Shown here one piece after another: positions 49,284 to 59,195 of a stretch of 64,000 nt of DNA. Origin of the DNA: Oscillospiraceae bacterium (lineage in GTDB: Bacteria > Bacillota > Clostridia > Oscillospirales > Acutalibacteraceae); the NCBI GenBank assembly GCA_015066515.1, contig SVOH01000009.1:1-64000 (forward strand), given 5' to 3'. The notes below the pieces were generated by a model, which had not been told where the DNA came from, did not search any database, and saw nothing but the letters and a program-made list of their open reading frames with translations. Every line of letters starts with the position of its first letter. The stretch's first letter is position 1. A program made the translations under genes and the position numbers.

Positions 49284-50036
49284 TCAAGTTTTTTTAAAAA
49301 CAAATAAATATTCGTGAGCAATAAGTAAAAAATTATATTTTATACTATTTGTTTTCCAGTAACCTGTAGCTTTACAATTATGCTGTTCTTTTATGATAAG
49401 TTCTTTTAATTTAAATCCTGCGTCTTCAAAGATCCGCATAACGTCAAATGACATTGGTATCATATGACCTTTTTGGCGAGTATCGCCCATAAGAATAGCG
49501 CAAAACTTATCTTTTTTAAGAACGCGGTAACTTTCACTTGCTACCTTTTTCATTTCCTCTAAAAAATCTTTAACTTTTAGTAGAGATAAATCTTCGGGTA
49601 TATCTTCGCTATAATTGATTATGTCGGCATAGGGTGGATGAGTGCATATTAAGTCAATGCTATCATTAGGTACAAAATCTAAATTTCGTGCATCGCCTTT
49701 ATGGATATAAACCTTGCCGTTTGCACCTTCATGTTCAAAATTAGTCTTATCTTTACATCGTTCAAGGGCAACGTCATTTACATCAACGCCGATTATATCT
49801 CTATTAAGCAACTTTGCCTCTACAAGTGTTGTTCCGCCACCAGCAAATTGATCAAGAATTAAATCCCCCTCATTAGAATAGCGCAGAATAATATTCCTTG
49901 GGATATATGGTGACCAATTTCCACGCCATTTTGCATCGTGAGTAGCCCAATCACCACGTTTTGGAAAAGACCAGTGCGTTGTCATTTCCAGTTCAAAATC
50001 TTCGGGTTCCCATTTTGTAATCTTTTTATTAGGCAT
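49284..50036 (-). CDS. Site-specific DNA methyltransferase (second MTase of R-M module)
   Basis: FAGGGTTLVEAKLLNRDIIGVDVN (SAM motif) and CTHPPYADII (catalytic PPY). Confidence 0.88.
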   Translation of the reverse strand: MPNKKITKWEPEDFELEMTTHWSFPKRGDWATHDAKWRGNWSPYIPRNIILRYSNEGDLILDQFAGGGTTLVEAKLLNRDIIGVDVNDVALERCKDKTNFEHEGANGKVYIHKGDARNLDFVPNDSIDLICTHPPYADIINYSEDIPEDLSLLKVKDFLEEMKKVASESYRVLKKDKFCAILMGDTRQKGHMIPMSFDVMRIFEDAGFKLKELIIKEQHNCKATGYWKTNSIKYNFLLIAHEYLFVFKKT

Positions 50037-50575
50037 TATACAGTTTCCTCTTTTTCATCAGGAACAGGTAATCCCAATTTTGAAAGCGGAATATAACCGA
50101 AGTAATACTGACATCTTACACTTATTATATAGTCTAATACATCCTTATATTTGGGATCTCTAAACCAATCATCCAATATATAAATGTATTCAACATCTAT
50201 ATTTGCAGGTGCCAAAAGTTTCTGATACTGTTTTCTTTTAAAATCGCACGTTTGTAATTTTTCATCAACCGAACCCGCTACCTGTTGGTGTTTACATTCA
50301 ATAACATATAGTGTATTTTTTACAATTACATATATACTATCGTCGGGAAATAATCGTTTAGAAATAATTTTCTCCCACTCAATTCCAATCTCTTTCAAGA
50401 AGGTATAAAAAGCGTGCTTTTTAAAAATACGCCCCACTTGGGTGCCTTTGTAATAAACTTTTCCGTCAGTTACTGAATAACCGTCCTGTTTTGCCAAAAA
50501 AGTTGCCAAGTCAGTTTTGCCTTCAAAAATTAGACCTGTTTTTGTGTTGCCGCCGCCTTTGCCACCTTTTATCAT
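50036..50575 (-). CDS. Putative Type II restriction endonuclease, PD-(D/E)XK fold
   Basis: DDSIYVIVKNTLYVIECKHQ (D...ExK core); sits between two MTases with overlapping stop/start. Confidence 0.75.
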   Translation of the reverse strand: MIKGGKGGGNTKTGLIFEGKTDLATFLAKQDGYSVTDGKVYYKGTQVGRIFKKHAFYTFLKEIGIEWEKIISKRLFPDDSIYVIVKNTLYVIECKHQQVAGSVDEKLQTCDFKRKQYQKLLAPANIDVEYIYILDDWFRDPKYKDVLDYIISVRCQYYFGYIPLSKLGLPVPDEKEETV

Positions 50576-50587
50576 TTTTATTCCTCC

Positions 50588-51658
50588 TTAAAAATTACTA
50601 ATAAGTAATTCTTTAATTTTTCCTCTTGAAGCACCCTTGCTGTTAATCATTCGATTTGCTTCTACGCGATTTATATTATGCTTCGAGTAAATGTCATCAA
50701 AGAAATTATCTTCCGAATTCGTGTTTTTGGGATCGGAGTTACTAATAACTATTTTTGCACCCTTTTTGTCCATCAAATCAACAAACTTTGCAAGCTCAAT
50801 TTGTTCTGCATCATTAAAAAGATTTTCGGTATATGCCGTAAAACCAGATGTTTCGGTAATTGGTCTATAAGGCGGATCAAAATAAACGAAAGTTTTCTCG
50901 TCTATAAAATCTGCCGCTTCTCTATAATCGCCGCATACTATTGTAACATCCTGCAACTTTTCTGAAACCAAACGCAGATTTTCTTCATCACAAATCAATG
51001 GATTTTTATACGCCCCCATAGGTACATTGAAAAACCCTTTTTTATTAACACGATATAAGCCATTAAAGCACGTTTTATTCAAAAATATCATTAAAGCCGC
51101 TTTTTCAATGTTCGCATTTATATCGCCATTAACTTTCAAATAATTGAATCTATCTCGTTTTTTTGAGTAATAAGATTTTCGATTTTCTGCATCTAACGGA
51201 AGAAAGTCATTTTGTAATGTATAAAGCGTTTCAATTAAGTAATCGACATTATCACGAATTACCATATATGTATTGATAAGTTCTACGTTGATATCGCTAA
51301 TATAAATTTCTTTTAAATCATATTTACCGAGTATATCAAATAAAACTGCGCCACCGCCAACAAAAGGCTCGGCATATTTTGTTACACCGTTATTAAACGG
51401 ATAATATTTTTGAATTTCGTGAAGCAGTTGACCTTTTCCTCCAGCCCATTTAAAAAACGGTTTAACAGATTTTTCTGCAGTTGTATTATATCGTAAACTT
51501 CTTGCATCTTCAGGCTTTTTAGCGTCAATAGGAATTATCCACATATTTCCAAGAGTTGCAACGTTTGTTATACGGTTTTCTTTGCATAACGTTAAAACTC
51601 GTCTATGTGATATATTCCATTTTTCAGCAGCTTCGCTTGCAGTCATATACGCCAACAT
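50588..51658 (-). CDS. DNA adenine methylase (Dam/MboI-type) with N-terminal helix-turn-helix domain
   Basis: FFKWAGGKGQLL, AEPFVGGGAVLF, FVYFDPPYRPI; N-terminus MTASEAAEKWNISHRRVLTLCKENRI is HTH-like. Confidence 0.92.
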   Translation of the reverse strand: MLAYMTASEAAEKWNISHRRVLTLCKENRITNVATLGNMWIIPIDAKKPEDARSLRYNTTAEKSVKPFFKWAGGKGQLLHEIQKYYPFNNGVTKYAEPFVGGGAVLFDILGKYDLKEIYISDINVELINTYMVIRDNVDYLIETLYTLQNDFLPLDAENRKSYYSKKRDRFNYLKVNGDINANIEKAALMIFLNKTCFNGLYRVNKKGFFNVPMGAYKNPLICDEENLRLVSEKLQDVTIVCGDYREAADFIDEKTFVYFDPPYRPITETSGFTAYTENLFNDAEQIELAKFVDLMDKKGAKIVISNSDPKNTNSEDNFFDDIYSKHNINRVEANRMINSKGASRGKIKELLISNF

Positions 51659-51721
51659 TCAAATCACATCCTTATATGTATGATTATATTCCAAAACTGG
51701 AACAAATGCAATACCAATTTA

Positions 51722-51753
51722 AAATTCCCAAAGAAAATCCTTTGGGAATTTTT
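51722..51753 (-). terminator. Terminator of GH38 gene
   Basis: AATTCCCAAAG-AAAATC-CTTTGGGAATT. Confidence 0.8.
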
Positions 51754-51757
51754 GTGT

Positions 51758-54700
51758 TTATTTTATAAATTTAAGTGTAACTATCTCAAAATTCGACACG
51801 GGAACGGTGACCTTGTTGCCGTCGAATTTAAGCTCCTCTATTTCGTTTTCCATAAGATCGCACAGATATGCCGCCTTAAAGCCATCTGCTACGGTGATGG
51901 TAGCGTTTGCACGACGGTTAAATGCGTCGTACATACGAACTATCATACCATCGTCTGCCTCTGCCTTTTTAACCGTTTCAACAATAACGTTTGGCTTGTT
52001 GCAAGAAACGAGTGAGAACTCGTCGGCAAGTGTGCCGCTGTTTGCCTTGACCTCAGTTACGGTAAATGGCTGATTTAACGCATATGCTTCGTTTATAAGA
52101 CCTGCTTCGCGGAAATCGCCCTCGTAAGCCATAATTGAATAGGTAAGCTTATGCTCGCCCTGATCGGCCTCGGCATTGGGGTACTGGCTGCATTTAAGTA
52201 CGGTAAGCTTCATTGTGCTACCCTCGGTATTAAAACCGTACTTACAATCGTTAAGCAGTCCCACACCATAACCGTTTTCGGCTACAGTCATCCACTTGTG
52301 AGCGCAAACTTCAAATTTCGCAGCATCCCAACTTGTGTTAGTGTGTGTTGGTCTCTCAATATGACCAAACTGTGTTTCATAAGTTGCAGTATTGGTATGC
52401 ACGTCAACCGGGAAAGCAACCTTTAACACCTGATGATGCTCGTGCCAGTCGAGTGTTGTATCAAAATCAATACGGTTTGTATCAGAATATAGCCATATAT
52501 GCTGACAAATTGAAGAGTCAAGATAGCGCTTTTCAACCTTAAAGCCTGCACGTGAGCCATCGGTAACAGGTGTAATGTCAGCCGTATCATCGAGCACCCA
52601 TTTCTTTTGCTTGTAGTAATCGGTAAGCTCCCAGTTTTCATATACACGCGGTATATCCTCAAAGGCTTGAAACTCGTTACCGTATTCGCCACTCTTTAAC
52701 ACCTGACGGTCCGCCTTTTTGTCATAAAGTTCTACTATTCTACCCGCGTTATCGAGTGTCATCTTATAGAACTTGTTTTCGGCGGTAAGTCCGCCAACTT
52801 CAACATCGGTTGTATCCTTAAACTCTTTTACTACCTTGTAACCAAACGGTGCTACTGTATCGCAAAGTTCAACCGTTTTACCGTCAACTTGGGCCACACC
52901 CTTGCGGCTAAAGCCCGATGGGTTATACACAAGCACGCCACCGTCGGTAGTAATGCTTTTAGCGATAGTATTCATTTTTTCCTTAGTTACGCTGTCGGTA
53001 TATTCAAGTATTTCCCTATAATCAATATCGGTACCGTCATAAACCTCTTTGATAGATGAACCCGGTATAATATCATGAAACTGATTATGTAAAACACGAT
53101 TCCAATTATAATATAACCCGTTGGCATCATAATCGCTGCCAAGCATCAAACCAAGATATGAAAGTCCCTCTGCGCGTGAAAGTGCAAATTCGCTTATACG
53201 GTTAGCACGCTTGTTTTTTGCGATTGAAGTGTACGTGCCTCGATGAAATTCAAGATACAATTCGCCCACCCATTTTGGTGTACGCTTTAACTTTTTGCAG
53301 GCGGTGTCAAATTCCTCACGTTTTGTATCAAGATGTTCGAGTAATGTCGGTAATTTTGTGACAGGCATACCCGGAATTCCAAGCGACAAGCGTCGTTGAT
53401 TTTCGAGCATTTCTTTTGTGGGACCGCCGCCGCCATCACCAAAGCCATAGGTTGTAAGCGCGTGGTTAGAGTACTGCTTTTCAATAAATTTATTCCATGT
53501 GCCTTTGATTTCGCTTGGATTTAGTCGACCAACATAGGTAGTATATCTGTCTGGATTTATGCCCTTATAATCTTGCGCTGTAATAAAATTGGTAAAAATC
53601 TCACTTCCGTCAAGGCCCTCCCACATAAATGTGTCAACAGGCATTGTATTTGTCTCGTTCCAGGCAATTTTAGATGTTACAAAGTGACGTATGCCCGACT
53701 TGTTGAGTATTTGCGGTAATGCCGCAGAATACCCAAAAACATCGGGTAAAAACAGCACCTTACAATCAACGTTAAACTCATCTTTAAAGAATTTTTTACC
53801 CTGATAAATTTGGCGAATGAGGCTCTCGCCACTTGCAAGATTACAGTCCGCTTCAACATACATAGCGCCTTCAGGTTCCCAGCGGCCGTCGATTACGAGT
53901 TGTTTTAACTCCTTATACTTTTCGGGAGCCTCTTCCTTTAAATAGCGGTAAAGTTCAGGTTGAGAAAGCATAAACTTAAACTCAGGATACTTTTTCATAA
54001 GAGCCAGCACATTTGTAAAACTACGCTGAATTTTTTCTTTTGTTTGGGCACGTGTCCAAAGCCACTCGATGTCAATATGTGTATGCGCTATGCAGTCAAC
54101 GATAGGCTTGCCTTCTGTTGTACAAGCTTTTTCATAAAATTCCTGTTTTATGAAATCTATTGCCTCATTAACACTCTTTTTATACTCATTACTGCGTGGC
54201 TTTCTAAAGTCGATAATATTACAGGTCTGCTCTAGTATTGGCACAATAATCTCGTGCGCATCTTCGTTACTGTGATGCATCATAGCAACCTCATAAGGCA
54301 CACGAATATCGTAATAAAGCTGCTCGCTGTTTTCATCAAGCTCATAAAGTGCCATATTAAGCGGTACGCTGTTTTGATTTAGACCTACGTAAAAATAGTT
54401 GTGCATTACATATTCGGTGTCGGGCTGTAAATATATTTCGGTATGGTTGGTATCAACGCCCTGCACCATTTCACCATTTAAGTATATTAATCCTTGTGGA
54501 TTTGTAGCGTCCCACTGGCCCTCAAATCCGCTAGTACACTTAATGTAATAAGACGTATTTTCCTTTGCGGGTGGAGTTTTAAAGCTTGCACGCAACCAAT
54601 AGTGCGCGTCACGGCCACTCATTCGACTGTCGGCAGTAAAGGGCCGCCAATCGCAATCGGGCATAATATTATTAGTTTTGTAATCGCTTTTTATATACTC

Positions 54701-54787
54701 TACACCCTCAAGGTTATAAAGCTTAGTGTTAGCAATGCTGTTAAGTTTTTGGAAAGTAAGACGTATTTTTTCAGCAATAAAAGCCAT
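51758..54787 (-). CDS. Alpha-mannosidase, glycoside hydrolase family 38
   Basis: IAHTHIDIEWLWT, FLPDVFGYSAALPQI, HNQFHDIIPGSSI; 1009 aa, no signal peptide. Confidence 0.93.
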   Translation of the reverse strand: MAFIAEKIRLTFQKLNSIANTKLYNLEGVEYIKSDYKTNNIMPDCDWRPFTADSRMSGRDAHYWLRASFKTPPAKENTSYYIKCTSGFEGQWDATNPQGLIYLNGEMVQGVDTNHTEIYLQPDTEYVMHNYFYVGLNQNSVPLNMALYELDENSEQLYYDIRVPYEVAMMHHSNEDAHEIIVPILEQTCNIIDFRKPRSNEYKKSVNEAIDFIKQEFYEKACTTEGKPIVDCIAHTHIDIEWLWTRAQTKEKIQRSFTNVLALMKKYPEFKFMLSQPELYRYLKEEAPEKYKELKQLVIDGRWEPEGAMYVEADCNLASGESLIRQIYQGKKFFKDEFNVDCKVLFLPDVFGYSAALPQILNKSGIRHFVTSKIAWNETNTMPVDTFMWEGLDGSEIFTNFITAQDYKGINPDRYTTYVGRLNPSEIKGTWNKFIEKQYSNHALTTYGFGDGGGGPTKEMLENQRRLSLGIPGMPVTKLPTLLEHLDTKREEFDTACKKLKRTPKWVGELYLEFHRGTYTSIAKNKRANRISEFALSRAEGLSYLGLMLGSDYDANGLYYNWNRVLHNQFHDIIPGSSIKEVYDGTDIDYREILEYTDSVTKEKMNTIAKSITTDGGVLVYNPSGFSRKGVAQVDGKTVELCDTVAPFGYKVVKEFKDTTDVEVGGLTAENKFYKMTLDNAGRIVELYDKKADRQVLKSGEYGNEFQAFEDIPRVYENWELTDYYKQKKWVLDDTADITPVTDGSRAGFKVEKRYLDSSICQHIWLYSDTNRIDFDTTLDWHEHHQVLKVAFPVDVHTNTATYETQFGHIERPTHTNTSWDAAKFEVCAHKWMTVAENGYGVGLLNDCKYGFNTEGSTMKLTVLKCSQYPNAEADQGEHKLTYSIMAYEGDFREAGLINEAYALNQPFTVTEVKANSGTLADEFSLVSCNKPNVIVETVKKAEADDGMIVRMYDAFNRRANATITVADGFKAAYLCDLMENEIEELKFDGNKVTVPVSNFEIVTLKFIK

Positions 54788-54799
54788 TTGTTTTCTCCT

Positions 54800-56941
54800 T
54801 TATTTAAAAAGAATCATTACTACGGAATTTCGGGGTACATTGATTGTGCAAACTTCGGCCGAAAGTGTTTTTATAACATTACCGTTTTGGTCCATCACTT
54901 CTGCGCCCTTTGTGTTGCTTAAATCAATAGTACAAACCTTATCCTGAAGACAGTAATTTGCCAAAAACTGCGCGTGTGTACCGTCGCTTGCCTTCCAAGC
55001 GGTTGTAAGCACGCACGGGTATTCGGTAAAGCGCTCGGCATTTGTTTTATACATTTTCACTGTGTCGCAGTCAACATAGTAAGGCTTTATCATCTCGCCA
55101 AATGTTAGATATTTTTTACCAATGCCACGCTTATATGAAGTAGCAGATTTTATAAAGCTTAAAACAGCCTCTTGGTCGGGCAGATAATCAAATTCGCGTT
55201 CGCCCCATGCCCAAGCAATTTTACCGTCTTCATTTATAACCAAAGTCATAAAGTCACCGGCAAGGAAGGAATGTGCCGCACGAAGCAGATAACTGTCAGG
55301 AGAACGGCGTTCGTCAAAAATATCTTGCGAGCAGACCGAATTGCCCGAAAAATTTTGTAAATATTTGTGATAAATGTACCCATAAAGCGGTATAAATTTA
55401 CCGACATAGCCGTTAAGATTAAAACGGTTATCGCTAAGATTCATATACGGTATGTAGCTTTCGGCGGCGGCAGATTCACAGCCTAAAAGCACGTTTTTAC
55501 CAACAGTAGCTTTCAGCTTAACCAAAAAATCGGTCATATGCTCAACCATCCATTTGCCCGGTACTGCAGGATGAGAGTGCTTATCACTAAAGCAAAAATA
55601 TGGTGTGCCACCGTGATTTTGGTCGAGAATTTGTATGTAATCAAGACCGCTTGATGCCATTTTACGAGCCTCGTCTAAAAGCACCCGCTTTGTAAAGTCC
55701 TCGGCTATACACATGTCATAACTCTTGCGTTGTGCCTGACAGGTTTTAGATATTATTTCGCCTGTGGGTGACGCACACATATGACGAGAAAGTCCCTTTT
55801 CGTCATATTCGTTTTGCATATTGTAATCATTAATATTACTTTGTAGGGTGTAGCTTATGCCGCTACAGTAAACGCCCAACATATAATTTCTTTTGTGCAG
55901 TTCGTTACAAAAATCGGCAAGCATTTTTTCTCCACCCAAAGGTGGCCATACATAAGGCGGAGCCCACGGGGCTGTGCTTTCCCAATGCATAAGCACCGCC
56001 ATAATACGACTGTCTGTCGCCTTACCTATTTTTTCAAGATAAGGCAGAGCGTTACTATAAGGAAAAAGTCGATTTGGGCCCGATGGATCCATATCGTGAA
56101 TACCTTGTACGGGATATGTTACAACAAGCGGCGAATCGGTATACCACTCCGGAAGGTCTTGGTTTTCTTCTATAGGTAAAAGATATTTGGGCAAATTTTC
56201 TTCAAACCACTCACGATACATTTGGGCTGCATTATACCAATCACCACAAAAGAAATCCATTACAAGATTATAGCCAAGATTAAATTGAGTAACGCCTTTT
56301 TCTATACCGGGATACAGCTTAAACTGCAACTTTATCGCATCGTCTAAAGGACCAAAATCTATACCCTTTACAGTTCTTTCGGTATCTTCCGCCGCAATAT
56401 AAATACCTGCGGTATCATCATAATAGCTTAAAAACTGACTTTGCACCACAGCGGGAAACATAGCGTATAAACCTTCGCTTGGATAATCGAGCGACCTAAA
56501 TTTATACGGGTAAAAGTTTTCTTTAAGCTTTATATCCTCAATAAGCATACCCTCGTTTGTATCTATTATAATATGGCCGTTACCGCCCGTGCTTACCAAA
56601 TCGTTTGGTACTGCAAGAGGGCAAAACGATACCCACTCAACATACATATTAGTATAATTTTGAAATGAAAAGGTTGCTTCTATTCTATTGCCAAAAACCA
56701 TTTTTATGTCAAAGGTTAAACTTTTAAATTCGTATTTAAGCTTTATATTATCGCCATTATCACAAAGTGTAATGTTTTGTGCTTGATCTGAATTTATTAT
56801 TTGTGTGTTGCCACCATCACGCAACTGAAAGACAAAAAGAGGCAATCGCTGCTTTATAAACTGCTTTCCCATACTTTTAAGTGACATTACAGCGCCCATC
56901 TTATCAAGTTGTAATTCATACTTTTGGTTTGAAAATTTCAT
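54800..56941 (-). CDS. DUF6259-like putative glycoside hydrolase
   Basis: FFCGDWYNAAQMYREWFEENLP, HWESTAPWAPPYVWPP, GLDYIQILDQNHGG; TIM-barrel-like putative glycosidase. Confidence 0.65.
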   Translation of the reverse strand: MKFSNQKYELQLDKMGAVMSLKSMGKQFIKQRLPLFVFQLRDGGNTQIINSDQAQNITLCDNGDNIKLKYEFKSLTFDIKMVFGNRIEATFSFQNYTNMYVEWVSFCPLAVPNDLVSTGGNGHIIIDTNEGMLIEDIKLKENFYPYKFRSLDYPSEGLYAMFPAVVQSQFLSYYDDTAGIYIAAEDTERTVKGIDFGPLDDAIKLQFKLYPGIEKGVTQFNLGYNLVMDFFCGDWYNAAQMYREWFEENLPKYLLPIEENQDLPEWYTDSPLVVTYPVQGIHDMDPSGPNRLFPYSNALPYLEKIGKATDSRIMAVLMHWESTAPWAPPYVWPPLGGEKMLADFCNELHKRNYMLGVYCSGISYTLQSNINDYNMQNEYDEKGLSRHMCASPTGEIISKTCQAQRKSYDMCIAEDFTKRVLLDEARKMASSGLDYIQILDQNHGGTPYFCFSDKHSHPAVPGKWMVEHMTDFLVKLKATVGKNVLLGCESAAAESYIPYMNLSDNRFNLNGYVGKFIPLYGYIYHKYLQNFSGNSVCSQDIFDERRSPDSYLLRAAHSFLAGDFMTLVINEDGKIAWAWGEREFDYLPDQEAVLSFIKSATSYKRGIGKKYLTFGEMIKPYYVDCDTVKMYKTNAERFTEYPCVLTTAWKASDGTHAQFLANYCLQDKVCTIDLSNTKGAEVMDQNGNVIKTLSAEVCTINVPRNSVVMILFK

Positions 56942-57011
56942 TTTTTAACGCCGCCTTTTATATGCGCTCAATTTAACCTTAATATACACCAAAACACAAT
57001 ATAATACAAGA

Positions 57012-57039
57012 AAAATCTCCCGTAAATTCGGGAGATTTT
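57012..57039 (-). terminator. Terminator of GH130 copy 1
   Basis: AAAATCTCCCG / CGGGAGATTTT. Confidence 0.85.
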
Positions 57040-57044
57040 AAAAT

Positions 57045-58034
57045 TTAAAGCGAATTTTCTTTTGTAAATTTAATAAGCTCGTCAACGGTTGTAAAGGCTA
57101 CGCCTACGTAAGTGTCAGCCGCACCGTAGTAAAGAGCTATTCTGCCTGTGTCGGCATCGCATAGAGTTGATACAGGGAACACAACGTTTGGCACGTCGCC
57201 TGCGCGCTCATATATTTCACGCGGTCCTAACACGTAATGCTTTGTGCGATAAAGCACCTTGGTAGGATCATCAAGGTCCAAAAGCGCTGCGCCCGCATAG
57301 TAACAAAGTCCATTACAGGTACCCTTTACGCCATGATAGATAAGAAGCCAACCTTCGTCAGTCTCAATAGGTGTGGGACCTCCGCCGATTTTTCCGCTTT
57401 GCCAACCGCCTGCCGGTGACATAACAAGGCGATGCTTGCCCCAATATGTAAGGTCGGGACTTTCGCTATAATAAATACTGCCGGCACCAAGTGTTCCATG
57501 ACCTGCTTCTGACGGACGTGAGAACATAACATATTTACCGTTTATCTTACGTGGAAACAACACACCGTTGCGGTTATATGGCAAAAACGCATTTTCCATA
57601 TGATAAAATTTTTCAAAATCGTCGGTATATGCCATACCGATTGTAGGATCCCAGTTAGCCATACCGGTACACCAAACGATATAGTATCTGCCATCGAGTT
57701 CGCAAACGCGCGGGTCGTAACCGTATTCGTAAGGAACACCGTCAATTTTATTTTCAAACTCAAGAGGTTCATCATTTATGTCCCAATGAATACCGTCCTT
57801 GCTCTTGCCAACGTGAAGTTTAGGCAACATATCGGTACGGTCGCAACGGAACACACCGCGAAATTCACCGTTAAATGTTATAACCGAGCTGTTAAATAAC
57901 GTATTTGCCTTTTTAATATCTTTGTATGAAAGTATTGGGTTTTCACTATATCTCCAAACAACCTCGTCACAATCGACAGGTTTGTCCTGCCAAGGCATAT
58001 TTGGGATTGATTTTCCGTTAATTACTTTTGCCAT
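57045..58034 (-). CDS. GH130 family glycoside phosphorylase (tandem copy 1)
   Basis: NSSVITFNGEFRGVFRCD, YGYDPRVCELDGRYYIVWC, GGGPTPIETDEGWLLIYHGV, YYGAADTYVGVA. Confidence 0.92.
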   Translation of the reverse strand: MAKVINGKSIPNMPWQDKPVDCDEVVWRYSENPILSYKDIKKANTLFNSSVITFNGEFRGVFRCDRTDMLPKLHVGKSKDGIHWDINDEPLEFENKIDGVPYEYGYDPRVCELDGRYYIVWCTGMANWDPTIGMAYTDDFEKFYHMENAFLPYNRNGVLFPRKINGKYVMFSRPSEAGHGTLGAGSIYYSESPDLTYWGKHRLVMSPAGGWQSGKIGGGPTPIETDEGWLLIYHGVKGTCNGLCYYAGAALLDLDDPTKVLYRTKHYVLGPREIYERAGDVPNVVFPVSTLCDADTGRIALYYGAADTYVGVAFTTVDELIKFTKENSL

Positions 58035-58096
58035 GGTTACATCTCCTTAAATACTTTATTGTCTTTATTATACACAAAGGCATTACATTGCACAAG

Positions 58097-58126
58097 AAAA
58101 ATCTCCCAAAAAATCGGGAGATTTTT
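58097..58126 (-). terminator. Terminator of GH130 copy 2
   Basis: AAAAATCTCCC / GGGAGATTTTT. Confidence 0.85.
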
Positions 58127-58129
58127 AAT

Positions 58130-59119
58130 TTAAAACGTATTTTTCTTTGCAAATTCAATTAAGTCATCAACTGTGGTGTGCGCCATACCGACAACTGTAT
58201 CGGCAGCGCCATAGTAAATGGTAATTCTACCGGTATCAGCATCACACAGAGCAGACACAGGGAACACAACGTTTGGCACGTCACCCACACACTCATAAGC
58301 TTCACGAGGACTAAGTATGTATTTTTTTGAGCGGTAGAGTACTTTGGTTGGATCCTCAAGGTCTAATATAGCAATACCCGCATAGTAGCAAAGACCGTTA
58401 CAAGTCGATTTAACGCCGTGGTAGATAAGAAGCCAACCCTCGTCGGTTTCGATAGGGGTAGGACCTGAGCCTATCTTGCAAGATTGCCAGCCACCTTTTG
58501 GCCCCATAACAAAACGATGGTGTCCCCAAAATTCTAAATCTTTACTGACGCTACAATGAATACTACCAACCCTTGGGTTGCCGGGTGACATAGGGCGAGT
58601 AAGCATTGTATAGTAACCGTTTATCTTACGAGGAAAGAGTGAACCGTTACGGTTAAATGGCAAAAACGGATTTTCCATAAGATAGAATTTTTCAAAATCC
58701 TCGGTCCAAGCTAACCCTAACGCTTCTGCCCACTGACCGCTATATGCATTTCTGCACCAGATGATATAATACTTGCCTTCAAGCTCGCATATACGTGGGT
58801 CATAGCCATATTCATAACGCTGACCTTCAACCTCGTTTTCAAACTTGAGTGGCTCGTCATCAATATCCCAGTTGATACCGTCTTTACTTTTTCCCTTGTG
58901 AAGAAGCGGAAGCATATCGGTCTTATCGCAACGGAATACGCCACGGAACTCGCCCTTATATGCTATAACAGAACTATTGAAAAGGCTGTTTGCGTCTTCA
59001 ATGTCATCGCGAGTAAGAATTGGGTTAAGTGAGCTTCTCCAACAAACGTCTTTGCAATTTGAAGGTTTTTCTTCCCATGGAATGTTTGGTATAGATGTGC
59101 CGTTAAGTACCTTTGCCAT
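58130..59119 (-). CDS. GH130 family glycoside phosphorylase (tandem copy 2)
   Basis: Same motifs as 57045..58034; same length (329 aa). Confidence 0.92.
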   Translation of the reverse strand: MAKVLNGTSIPNIPWEEKPSNCKDVCWRSSLNPILTRDDIEDANSLFNSSVIAYKGEFRGVFRCDKTDMLPLLHKGKSKDGINWDIDDEPLKFENEVEGQRYEYGYDPRICELEGKYYIIWCRNAYSGQWAEALGLAWTEDFEKFYLMENPFLPFNRNGSLFPRKINGYYTMLTRPMSPGNPRVGSIHCSVSKDLEFWGHHRFVMGPKGGWQSCKIGSGPTPIETDEGWLLIYHGVKSTCNGLCYYAGIAILDLEDPTKVLYRSKKYILSPREAYECVGDVPNVVFPVSALCDADTGRITIYYGAADTVVGMAHTTVDDLIEFAKKNTF

Positions 59120-59195
59120 AGAATCAACTCCTGATTATTATTTTAGTTAAATATATCACCAAGCCTAAAAAATAACAAGAAGTATTTAATTCACT

